Source: Ruegeria spongiae
Lineage (GTDB): Bacteria > Pseudomonadota > Alphaproteobacteria > Rhodobacterales > Rhodobacteraceae
DNA: 64,000 bases
Direction: 5' to 3'
Assembly: GCF_023502395.1 (NCBI RefSeq)
Contig: NZ_JAMFMB010000014.1
Span: 1-64,000 of the forward strand
Below are positions 36,458-44,101 of the stretch, piece by piece. Made by a program: the position numbers and the translations under genes. The notes beneath the pieces were generated by a model, which searched no databases, was not told the origin of the DNA, and saw nothing but the letters and a program-made list of their open reading frames with translations. The stretch's first letter is position 1; each line of letters starts with the position of its first letter.

Positions 36458-36470
36458 AACATGAACAACA

Positions 36471-38714
36471 ATGACCGAAGCCCAAAAACAGCGCCTTGAA
36501 AGCCAGCTCTGGAAGATCGCGAACGAGCTTCGCGGGAAGATGGATGCGGACGAGTTCCGTGACTACATCCTTGGTTTCATCTTCTACAAGTACCTCTCCG
36601 AGAAACAGCTCCTGTTTGCGAACAAGCTCCTCGAGACCGAAGACGTCAAAAACTATCAAGATGTAACCTACGAGGAAGACCTCGAGGCGATCAAAGAGGA
36701 ATCCCTTGAGAAGCTAGGGTATTTTCTTCACCCTGGAGAGCTGTTCACCGCGATCACAGCGAAAGGGAACATTAAAATTGATGAGGAGGATGAGGAGGAA
36801 GTTGGGAACTTTATCCTCGATGATCTTCAGGAAATTCTCAACGCCATTGAGCAAAGCACGATGGGTAACGAGAGCGAAGACGACTTCAACAAGCTCTTCG
36901 AAGACATCGACCTTGCCAGCACTAAACTTGGTCGCAGCCCTTCAGCTCGGAACAAACTGATTGCCAAGGTTCTTGCTCACCTGGAAAAAATTGACTTCCA
37001 ACTTGGACAGGTGGACGCAGACGTTCTCGGGGACGCTTATGAATACCTTATCGGACAGTTTGCGTCCGGAGCTGGGAAAAAAGCCGGCGAGTTCTATACC
37101 CCACAACAAGTTTCTCGTGTCTTGGCAAAGATCGTTACCTTGGGGAAAAGCCGTATCAAGAACGCATACGACCCGGCATGTGGGTCGGGCTCCTTGCTTC
37201 TCAGGATCGCCAAGGAAGCCGAGGTTGGAGAATTTGCAGGGCAAGAACTCAACCGCACCACCTACAACCTCGCACGTATGAACATGATCCTGCACGGTGT
37301 GCATTTTTCTCAATTCGACATCCGCCAAGAGGACACACTTGAAGAGCCCATGCATCTCGAAGAGCGATTCGAAGCAGTGGTTGCCAACCCACCCTTTTCA
37401 GCCAAATGGAAAAGCGGAGATAATCCTCTTCACGAAACGGACGACCGCTTCAGTCAGTACGGGCGTTTAGCCCCCAGCTCGAAAGCCGACTTTGCTTTTG
37501 TTCAACATATGATCCACCAGCTCGCAGACAATGGCACGGCAGCGGTCGTTCTTCCCCACGGTGCTCTCTATCGTGGAGCCGCTGAAGGTATCATCCGCGA
37601 GTACATCATTAAAGAACAAAACTACCTTGATGCAGTCATCGGACTCCCATCAAACCTTTTCTATGGAACATCCATTCCCGCATGCATCTTGGTTCTGAAG
37701 AAGTGCAGAATACACGACGAAGACATATTGTTCATCGACGCAAGTGCAGAATTTGACAAGCGTGGGAACCAAAATTTCCTGACAGACAGGCTCGTCGAAA
37801 ATATTGTTCAGGCCTACGAGAAGCGTGAAACTTCTGAGAAATATGCTTATGTTGCACCTCTCTCAGAAGTCGCAGAGAACGGCTATAATCTAAATATTTC
37901 TAGATACGTATATCCGTTCGAAGAAGAAAGAATCATCGACGTTTCTGATGTAACTCGCGAGCTTCGACGGTCATCGTCCGAGCTTGAGACGGTTAATCGA
38001 TCTCTTGAAGAACATTCCAGCGAATTGGAAATTGACCCTCCGAGCGGTGTCAATGTTCCACTTCTCGAGGCTTACAAGAAGGCTTGCATGCAAGGGATAT
38101 TCTCCCAGGAGATCCGTTTCAAAACGGGTGCCGGTGCCCCCTACCCCGATTGGAAACCTGTGTTATTTGGTAGCCTTTTTACGTGGGTGAGAACAAATAG
38201 CCTTCCCCGCGAAAAGTTGAGTGCCGATCCAGAGGGAGAGGTTCAAAACATTCACTATGGCGATATCCACACAAAGTTCCGAGCGAATTTTAAGCAAGGC
38301 GACGAGGAAGTTCCTTTTATCATCGGATCAAGCACTGAGGACTTTCGGCCCGAGGATTTCTGTCTAAAAGGCGATGTGGTCATAGCAGACGCATCAGAAG
38401 ACCACGCCGACATAGGAAAGGCGATTGAGATAATAGAACCTGACGAGACTCCTTTGGTCGCAGGCCTGCACACCTATATTGCGCGGCCGAATACCACAGA
38501 GTTAGTTGTAGGTTTTCCGGGCTATCTGCTTCGCAGTGCTGAAGCCAGGCGACAAATTATGCGTGTCGCGCAAGGCATTTCTGTTCTAGGTATTTCTAAG
38601 GGAAACCTTGAGAAAATTTCCCTGCTGCTCCCGCATGTTGACGAACAAAAGCGGATTGCTGAATTCCTCAGTTGTATTGACACAAAAATCGATTTGGTCA
38701 GCAAAAATCTCTGA
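36471..38714 (+). CDS. hsdM: type I R-M: HsdM methyltransferase fused to a half HsdS
   Basis: A 747-residue fusion. Residues 1-500 are a complete N6-adenine methyltransferase subunit (SAM motif DPACGSGS near 234, catalytic NPPF near 305). From about residue 531, LLEAYKKACMQGIFSQEIRF is the central conserved region that normally sits in the middle of HsdS. One target-recognition domain and the terminal repeat EQKRIAEFLSCIDTKIDLV follow. The first recognition domain of HsdS is absent. A single-domain S part could dimerise and read a palindromic site. No separate hsdS lies between this gene and hsdR. Confidence 0.88.
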   Translation: MTEAQKQRLESQLWKIANELRGKMDADEFRDYILGFIFYKYLSEKQLLFANKLLETEDVKNYQDVTYEEDLEAIKEESLEKLGYFLHPGELFTAITAKGNIKIDEEDEEEVGNFILDDLQEILNAIEQSTMGNESEDDFNKLFEDIDLASTKLGRSPSARNKLIAKVLAHLEKIDFQLGQVDADVLGDAYEYLIGQFASGAGKKAGEFYTPQQVSRVLAKIVTLGKSRIKNAYDPACGSGSLLLRIAKEAEVGEFAGQELNRTTYNLARMNMILHGVHFSQFDIRQEDTLEEPMHLEERFEAVVANPPFSAKWKSGDNPLHETDDRFSQYGRLAPSSKADFAFVQHMIHQLADNGTAAVVLPHGALYRGAAEGIIREYIIKEQNYLDAVIGLPSNLFYGTSIPACILVLKKCRIHDEDILFIDASAEFDKRGNQNFLTDRLVENIVQAYEKRETSEKYAYVAPLSEVAENGYNLNISRYVYPFEEERIIDVSDVTRELRRSSSELETVNRSLEEHSSELEIDPPSGVNVPLLEAYKKACMQGIFSQEIRFKTGAGAPYPDWKPVLFGSLFTWVRTNSLPREKLSADPEGEVQNIHYGDIHTKFRANFKQGDEEVPFIIGSSTEDFRPEDFCLKGDVVIADASEDHADIGKAIEIIEPDETPLVAGLHTYIARPNTTELVVGFPGYLLRSAEARRQIMRVAQGISVLGISKGNLEKISLLLPHVDEQKRIAEFLSCIDTKIDLVSKNL

Positions 38715-38740
38715 CAAGAATAGTAGTTGCACCCTACCCT

Positions 38741-39391
38741 ATGGATAAATTGAAACATGAAATCCACCGGATCAAGCGTCACCGGCTGGAATATTACCAC
38801 AGTCACCTCGACCTTGTGGAAGGCTATATCGACGAGAAGCCTGATATCTCGATTGAGACCTGTAAGGCTCTCATAGAAGGCATTTCCAAACTTTCCCTGC
38901 ACCTCCTCAACCAAGAACCATTGAACGGTTTGGTAAAGCAGGACAGGAACGGCGGGAACAAATCCGAGCCGTTTCAAACCGTCTTCAAGCGAGCACTTCA
39001 AGAGCTCCAGAAGGGGCGCGGGTTTTCCGATGCAGCCCTGTGCAACCGCTTCGGCACAGCAATCCAGTATATCGGTGAGCTGCGAAACGATCACGGTGAT
39101 ATCGGACATGGCCGCGCTTCGCTCAAAGAACAGGTAAACGACGCGGATTTTGCCGAACTAATAATCGGGATCACCGACAATATTTGCACCTACATGCTGC
39201 GGCGGCTGGATACACTTGCTGAGCCTGTTCTCGAATACGAGGACAATCCTGAATTCAATGAGTACCTTGACGACCAGCACGCCCTTCCTGGCAAGGTGCG
39301 CTACAGCCATGCGCTCTTCAACCAAGAGTTTGAGACCTATGAGATTTTACTGAGTGACTACAATTTAGAACTTAATCCGGATGACGAATGA
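38741..39391 (+). CDS. abortive-infection C-terminal-domain protein (Abi_C/HEPN-like)
   Basis: A 216-residue protein. The conserved core RNDHGDIGHGRASLKEQVND starts at Arg115, and the following helix (FAELIIGITDNICTYMLRRL) matches the Abi_C domain, which carries an RNxxH-type motif like HEPN RNases. It sits inside the type I R-M operon, 26 bp after hsdMS and overlapping hsdR by 4 bp. It may act as a second-line toxin or guard when restriction fails (inference). Confidence 0.75.
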   Translation: MDKLKHEIHRIKRHRLEYYHSHLDLVEGYIDEKPDISIETCKALIEGISKLSLHLLNQEPLNGLVKQDRNGGNKSEPFQTVFKRALQELQKGRGFSDAALCNRFGTAIQYIGELRNDHGDIGHGRASLKEQVNDADFAELIIGITDNICTYMLRRLDTLAEPVLEYEDNPEFNEYLDDQHALPGKVRYSHALFNQEFETYEILLSDYNLELNPDDE

Positions 39392-42219
39392 CACCTCAAT
39401 CAGAACAACAGCTAGAAGACGCATTAATCGCTCAGCTTGAAATCTTGGGCTGGGACAAGGTGACCATTGCCGGCGAGCAGGACTTGTTGGAGAACCTGAA
39501 GCGTCAGCTGGAGAAGCACAACAGAGTGTTGCTTTCTGATCTTGAGTTTCGGCAGATACTCAACAAACTTTCACGCGGAAACATCTACGAGAAAGCAAAA
39601 ACCCTTCGCGATATGGTGGACTATACCCGCGACGATGGAACCACCGGTCACATCCAGCTCATCAACCAAATCCAATGGTGCAAAAACCAGTACCAGGTAA
39701 CGCATCAAGTCACGATGACCGGCAAGTATACGAACCGCTATGATGTAACTTTGCTAGTTAACGGTCTGCCCCTCGTACAGATCGAGCTCAAGCGCCGAGG
39801 CCTCGAGATGAAAGAGGCTTTCAATCAAACCAACCGCTACCATCGGCACAGCTTCTCAGCTGGATACCGACTCTTTGATTTCATCCAGCTTTTTGTCATC
39901 AGTAATGGGGTCAATACGAAGTACTACGCCAACAACCCGGTGCACCGGCGCGATTTCAAGCAAACCTTTTTCTGGGCCGGAGAAGACAACAAAAAGATCG
40001 CGCAGCTCAGCGAGTTTGCTGAGGCCTTCTTAGAGAAATGCCAACTCTCGAAGTTGATCACGAAATACATCGTGCTCCATGAAAGCGATCAGCTGCTTAT
40101 GGCGCTACGCCCCTACCAATTCTACGCTGTTGAAGCGATTGTTGAGCGCGTCGTGAACACGACCAAGAACGGCTACATCTGGCACACAACCGGATCCGGG
40201 AAGACACTCACATCCTTCAAGGCCGCGCAAATTCTGACGCAAAGCAAACACGTGCATAAAGTGGTATTCGTTGTTGACCGCAAGGATTTGGACTTTCAAA
40301 CGATCAAGGAGTTCAACAGCTTCCAAGAAGGTAGCGTTGACGCGACGAACAACACTAGGAAGCTGGTGGATCAGTTTGCCGACGACACCCCGCTCATTGT
40401 GACGACCCTTCAGAAGCTCAACACTGCTATCAGTAAAGAGCGTCACCTCAAAGTTATGGAAGGTCTCAAAGACAAGCGCATGGTGTTCATCTTTGATGAA
40501 TGTCACCGCAGCCAGTTCGGAGAGACCCACAAGCGGATCACAGACTATTTTGATAACGTTCAAATGTTCGGTTTCACCGGGACGCCGATCTTCGACAAGA
40601 ATGCATCCAAAAATGTGTTTGGAAAGCGCACTACAAAAACCCTCTTTGGCGACAAACTGCATAGTTACGTGATCACTGACGCGATCAGAGATGAAAATGT
40701 TCTGAAGTTTTCAGTCGAGTATATTCGAACGGTGAAACGGAAGAATGAAGTCGAAGACATCGAGGTAGAAGCCATCGACACGGCTGAGGTCATGGAGGCT
40801 CCTGCCCGCTTGGAAAAAATCACCGACTACATCATCGCAAACCACGAACGAAAAACGCACGGCCGTGAGTTCACTGCCATAATGTGTGTCTCAAACGTGA
40901 AAAGCCTCATCGCCTACTACGATCTTTTCAAGGCGAAGAAGGAAGATGGAGAGCACAACCTCAAGATTGCGACGATCTTTTCCTACCAAACAAACGAAGA
41001 AGACGCCGACGCTGACGGGCTTGGTGATGCGGACGACTTGCCCGATGAGAGCCGTCCAATAAATAAGCACAGTCGGGAGAAGCTGGACGAGTACATAGCG
41101 GACTACAACGCGATGTATGGCACCAACTACTCTACCAAAGACAGCAAGCTCTTCTACAACTACTACAAGGATGTCGGAAAACGCGTGAAAGCGCGTCAGG
41201 TTGATATTCTGCTTGTTGTGAACATGTTCCTTACCGGATTCGATAGTAAACCGCTCAACACGATCTACGTCGATAAGAACCTCAAGTATCATGGGCTGTT
41301 GCAGGCCTATTCCCGCACCAACCGAACCATGGGCGCAAAGAAGTCCCAAGGGAACGTGGTTGTCTTTCGGAACCTGAAACCGGCGACCGACAAAGCTATT
41401 GAGCTCTTCGCTAATAAGGACGCGCAGGAAGAAATTATACTCGCACCATACGAGGATTATGTGAAGAAATTTGAGGAGGCAGTGGCAAAACTCTTTGCTA
41501 TCACTCCGACCGTCGAAAGCGTTGACGACCTTCTCACTGAAGAAGACGAAGCGGCGTTCGTGCAGACCTTCCGTGAAGTGATCCGGGTGAAGAATGTGCT
41601 GGATTGTTTCACGCAATTCGACTTCTCCATCCTATCCTTGGACGAACAGACCTTCGCAGATTTCCGGAGCAAATATCTCGACCTCTACGACAAAGTCCGT
41701 GGTGAAAAAGAGAAAGAGAAGGTCTCGATCCTTGACGACCTTGACTTCGAGGTCGAACTCATCAGCCGTGACAAGATCAACGTAAGTTACATCATCAATC
41801 TGCTTCGCGACATGCAGAACAAGAATCCTGCGGATCAGGCGAGGGCTCGCAAGAGCATCATGGATGTGCTCGACACCGAGGCGCAGCTCCGAAGCAAAAA
41901 AGAGCTCATTGAACGCTTTATCTCGCAGCACTTCCCTGACCTCCCGGCCGGCGCCGATGTTGGCGAGGAGTTTGATAGCTACTGGCAGGCCAGGAAGCAG
42001 GAAGCCATCACAAGCCTCAGTGAAGACGAGGGTTTGAAGAAAGAAGGCCTTGAAAAGGTCATTGGAATCTACCTTTTCACCGAAAAAACACCGATGCGCG
42101 ACGATGTCATCGGGATCATGGAGAAGCGCCCTTCCCTACGCGAACGCCGCGGCGTTGCAGATCGGGTGATAGAGAAAATCAAGGCCTTCGTTGGGACTTT
42201 TATCGACGGAGTGGACTAA
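39388..42219 (+). CDS. hsdR: type I restriction endonuclease subunit HsdR
   Basis: A 943-residue motor/nuclease subunit. The N-terminal PD-(D/E)xK nuclease has Asp118 in YDVTLLV and E131-L-K133 in QIELKRRG. The SF2 translocase has Walker A TTGSGKT near residue 270, Walker B DECHRS near 370 and the GFTGTPIF motif. A helical C-terminal part docks on the methylase core. It cuts DNA lacking the HsdMS methylation mark after translocation. Length and motifs are intact, so the system looks functional. Confidence 0.93.
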   Translation: MTPQSEQQLEDALIAQLEILGWDKVTIAGEQDLLENLKRQLEKHNRVLLSDLEFRQILNKLSRGNIYEKAKTLRDMVDYTRDDGTTGHIQLINQIQWCKNQYQVTHQVTMTGKYTNRYDVTLLVNGLPLVQIELKRRGLEMKEAFNQTNRYHRHSFSAGYRLFDFIQLFVISNGVNTKYYANNPVHRRDFKQTFFWAGEDNKKIAQLSEFAEAFLEKCQLSKLITKYIVLHESDQLLMALRPYQFYAVEAIVERVVNTTKNGYIWHTTGSGKTLTSFKAAQILTQSKHVHKVVFVVDRKDLDFQTIKEFNSFQEGSVDATNNTRKLVDQFADDTPLIVTTLQKLNTAISKERHLKVMEGLKDKRMVFIFDECHRSQFGETHKRITDYFDNVQMFGFTGTPIFDKNASKNVFGKRTTKTLFGDKLHSYVITDAIRDENVLKFSVEYIRTVKRKNEVEDIEVEAIDTAEVMEAPARLEKITDYIIANHERKTHGREFTAIMCVSNVKSLIAYYDLFKAKKEDGEHNLKIATIFSYQTNEEDADADGLGDADDLPDESRPINKHSREKLDEYIADYNAMYGTNYSTKDSKLFYNYYKDVGKRVKARQVDILLVVNMFLTGFDSKPLNTIYVDKNLKYHGLLQAYSRTNRTMGAKKSQGNVVVFRNLKPATDKAIELFANKDAQEEIILAPYEDYVKKFEEAVAKLFAITPTVESVDDLLTEEDEAAFVQTFREVIRVKNVLDCFTQFDFSILSLDEQTFADFRSKYLDLYDKVRGEKEKEKVSILDDLDFEVELISRDKINVSYIINLLRDMQNKNPADQARARKSIMDVLDTEAQLRSKKELIERFISQHFPDLPAGADVGEEFDSYWQARKQEAITSLSEDEGLKKEGLEKVIGIYLFTEKTPMRDDVIGIMEKRPSLRERRGVADRVIEKIKAFVGTFIDGVD

Positions 42220-42365
42220 GCACCCAGTGTTGCAAATAGATTTACCTAAAGCCATTGCGGTAAACTACTCGCCCGATTTGCGGTAAAAATACGAGATTTT
42301 ACCGTATCCATTTACTATATTTTTAACGGCAATCAATCAATCAGTAAACATTTTGGGAGTCATAA
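42220..42365. repeat. right end of the island with recombinase-type repeats
   Basis: No gene. The segment holds ATTTACCTAA at 42240 (also at 28023), GCGGTAAA at 42257 and 42280, and an inverted TTTTACCG near 42297, plus an ATCA direct run (42331-42341). These look like clustered arm sites for the recombinases. The last bases, GTCATAA, mirror TTATAGC at the left end. Confidence 0.5.
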
Positions 42366-42371
42366 GGGGGC
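42366..42371. mobile_element. attR core of the ssrA island
   Basis: GGGGGC identical to 27900-27905. Island DNA lies to the left, and the host acceptor sequence GGTACCCGGCGACTCCACCA lies to the right. Confidence 0.7.
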
Positions 42372-42619
42372 GGTACCCGGCGACTCCACCAAACATCCTT
42401 CATTTGAGGATCATGGGGTCGAAACAGGATCGACGGACGTCTAAAGGGGTTAGCTTTGTCTCGGCGGGGTGCCACCGTATCGGCCCGAACAGTACAATTG
42501 CAAATGACAATCGTGCTCCGGTTGCCGTTGCTGCGTAAGCAGTAACCAAACCGAAACTTAAGCCCTTGCGCCTAGCCGCGTAAGGCGGGGTTCGCAGGTA
42601 CCTGGCAACAGAAACCTGC
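42372..42619 (+). pseudogene. ssrA: 3' part of the host ssrA gene (acceptor end and coding piece)
   Basis: Acceptor strand CGACTCC and CCA (42381-42391), a 23-base spacer, then a coding piece beginning GGGGTCG at 42415, which pairs with CGACTCC. The tag frame 42500-42538 encodes ANDNRAPVAVAA, identical in protein to the island copy but with GCC for GCA at one codon. The region ends in a hairpin closing at 42619. Promoter and 5' acceptor half are missing because the island separates them. Excision at GGGGGC would restore the gene. Confidence 0.85.
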
Positions 42620-42718
42620 ATTTCCTCATACATATTGACCCCCGTGCGCACAAATTGCGCTCCGATTCAGATTTTGTTCACCACTTGGTTTCACAGTGAC
42701 AGCGCGCTGGAGGTGAAG

Positions 42719-43150
42719 ATGACAAAATCAGATATCTTGAAACAATGGTATGATCAGGTCTGGGTGCAGGGCGATCTGGATGCGATCGAGCGGTTCTTCG
42801 ACCCCGGAACCGCGGCCGAGGGGATCATTCCCGAGATGCAGGTGGGGGCCGACGATTTCCGCGATCTGGTCACCGCGTTCCGCTTCCATGTCGGAGAGAT
42901 TCGCGTGGACATGCCCAAGACCATCGAAAACGGCGACTGGGTGGCGGCGATCCTGCATGTAAATACCTCGCGGGCCGACAATGGTGCCCCGATCGAAGTG
43001 ACCGGTCAGGTGATGGCCCGGTTCAAGGATGACAAGGTGGTCGAAGCCTATAACCAGTTCGACTTCGTCTCTTTCTTCGAACAATTGGGACAGTTCCCCC
43101 CCGATACGCTGCCGGTCTGCATGACCGGACAGCAACTCGACTGGGCCTGA
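42719..43150 (+). CDS. SnoaL/NTF2-like protein
   Basis: A 143-residue cone-shaped NTF2-like protein. The start is the ATG at 42719 behind GGAGGTGAAG; an upstream in-frame start overlaps the tmRNA remnant region and is rejected. The pattern ILKQWYDQVWVQGDLDAIERF and later VTGQVMARFKDDKVVEAYNQFD is characteristic. It could be an enzyme (ester cyclase, hydroxylase-like) or a binding protein. It is the first backbone gene to the right of the island. Confidence 0.8.
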   Translation: MTKSDILKQWYDQVWVQGDLDAIERFFDPGTAAEGIIPEMQVGADDFRDLVTAFRFHVGEIRVDMPKTIENGDWVAAILHVNTSRADNGAPIEVTGQVMARFKDDKVVEAYNQFDFVSFFEQLGQFPPDTLPVCMTGQQLDWA

Positions 43151-43285
43151 GGACGGGGCAGCAGCGGTCGGATCGCTTGACAAGGACGGCCGGATTACCC
43201 TTTGCTATGCGCAGGGGGCAGGCGAGCGCCCCGTGAGGCGTCAGCTCAAGTTTCGCATGTTTCCAGAACCGCAAGGATTCATGCC

Positions 43286-44101
43286 ATGGCTGCACCCAAT
43301 GAGATCACAGTCCCGCAACTGCTGCGCCTGATCGGCACACCGCAAGCGCCGGTGATCGTGGATATTTGTATCGACCCGGATTTCGAGGCCGATCCGTTCC
43401 TGATCCCCGGCGCGATCCGCCACGATCACAGCGACATCGAGGGGTTGAAGCGCCGCCTGAACGGGCGCCCTTGCGTCATCGTTTGCCAGAAGGGTCTGAA
43501 GCTGAGCCAGGGGCTTGCGGCCTGGCTGCGCAATGACGGCCTGGCCACTGAATACCTCAAGGGGGGCATGTTCGCCTGGCGCGATCACGATGACGCGCCG
43601 CGTCTGCCTGCCGGGAAACTCCCGCTGCCGGTGGAGGGTAGCACCCTCTGGGTGACCCGTCATCGCCCCAAGATCGACCGCATTGCCTGCCCTTGGCTTA
43701 TCCGCCGCTTCGTCGACGCACAGGCGCGGTTCCTGTTCGTGGCCCCCGCCGAGGTCGCCGGCGTTGCCGAGCGCTATGACGCGACGCCGTTTGACGTCGG
43801 GGGCGCGTTCTGGGGCCATCGCGGTCCCAACTGCACCTTCGACACCATGCTGGACGAATTTCAGCTGCGCACCGAGGCGCTGGACCGTCTCGCAACCGTG
43901 GTGCGCGGGGCCGACACCAACCAACACAACCTCGCACCCGAGGCGGCCGGGCTGCTGGCCCTGTCGGTGGGCCTGTCGCGCCAGTACCGCGACGATCACC
44001 AGCAGCTTGAGGCAGGCATGGCGCTTTATGACGCGCTTTATCGCTGGGCGCGCGATGGTCATGGCGAAGGCCACGAACACGCTGCGGATCGCCGGTCATG
44101 A
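43286..44101 (+). CDS. rhodanese-ChrB-type chromate resistance fusion protein
   Basis: 271 residues from the ATG at 43286. The N-terminal rhodanese-like domain (about 10-110) has the active-site loop CQKGLKLSQG with Cys at the catalytic place. The C-terminal domain starting WVTRHRPKIDRIACPWLIRRF is the ChrB C-terminal (chromate resistance) domain, with HRGPNCTFDTML typical. It lies immediately upstream of chrA with a 4-bp overlap, so it is probably a sensor or reductant for chromate efflux. Confidence 0.87.
   Translation: MAAPNEITVPQLLRLIGTPQAPVIVDICIDPDFEADPFLIPGAIRHDHSDIEGLKRRLNGRPCVIVCQKGLKLSQGLAAWLRNDGLATEYLKGGMFAWRDHDDAPRLPAGKLPLPVEGSTLWVTRHRPKIDRIACPWLIRRFVDAQARFLFVAPAEVAGVAERYDATPFDVGGAFWGHRGPNCTFDTMLDEFQLRTEALDRLATVVRGADTNQHNLAPEAAGLLALSVGLSRQYRDDHQQLEAGMALYDALYRWARDGHGEGHEHAADRRS

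Larger units (their letters stand above)
27906..42365. mobile_element. 14.5-kb recombinase-trio island inserted in ssrA, with tmRNA and type I R-M cargo
   Basis: The unit has lower GC than both flanks. It begins right after the host acceptor fragment and ends right before the host acceptor 3' half. It encodes a five-gene recombinase/helicase operon (28.05-35.87 kb), a complete tmRNA gene (35.9-36.2 kb) and a type I restriction-modification operon (36.5-42.2 kb). Joining its ends gives GTCATAA-GGGGGC-TTATAGC, an imperfect inverted repeat around the core, as expected for a tyrosine-recombinase attP. Two tandem islands rather than one remain possible. Confidence 0.8.

Noticed and set aside
35871-36470. 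Boundary between two separate tandem islands at the internal ssrA copy
   Set aside because: The internal gene is complete and lacks the GGGGGC core with host-like halves, and its promoter begins 9 bp after the recombinase operon. A single element is simpler, but tandem insertion is not excluded.
36471-38714. Frameshifted or artefactual joining of hsdM and hsdS
   Set aside because: The frame is open throughout and the join retains a plausible linker and an intact central HsdS region. A genuine deletion-fusion fits better than a sequencing error.
42353-42538. 61-codon frame ending in ANDNRAPVAVAA
   Set aside because: The end is the tmRNA tag, not a protein. The frame is accidental and spans the attR junction.
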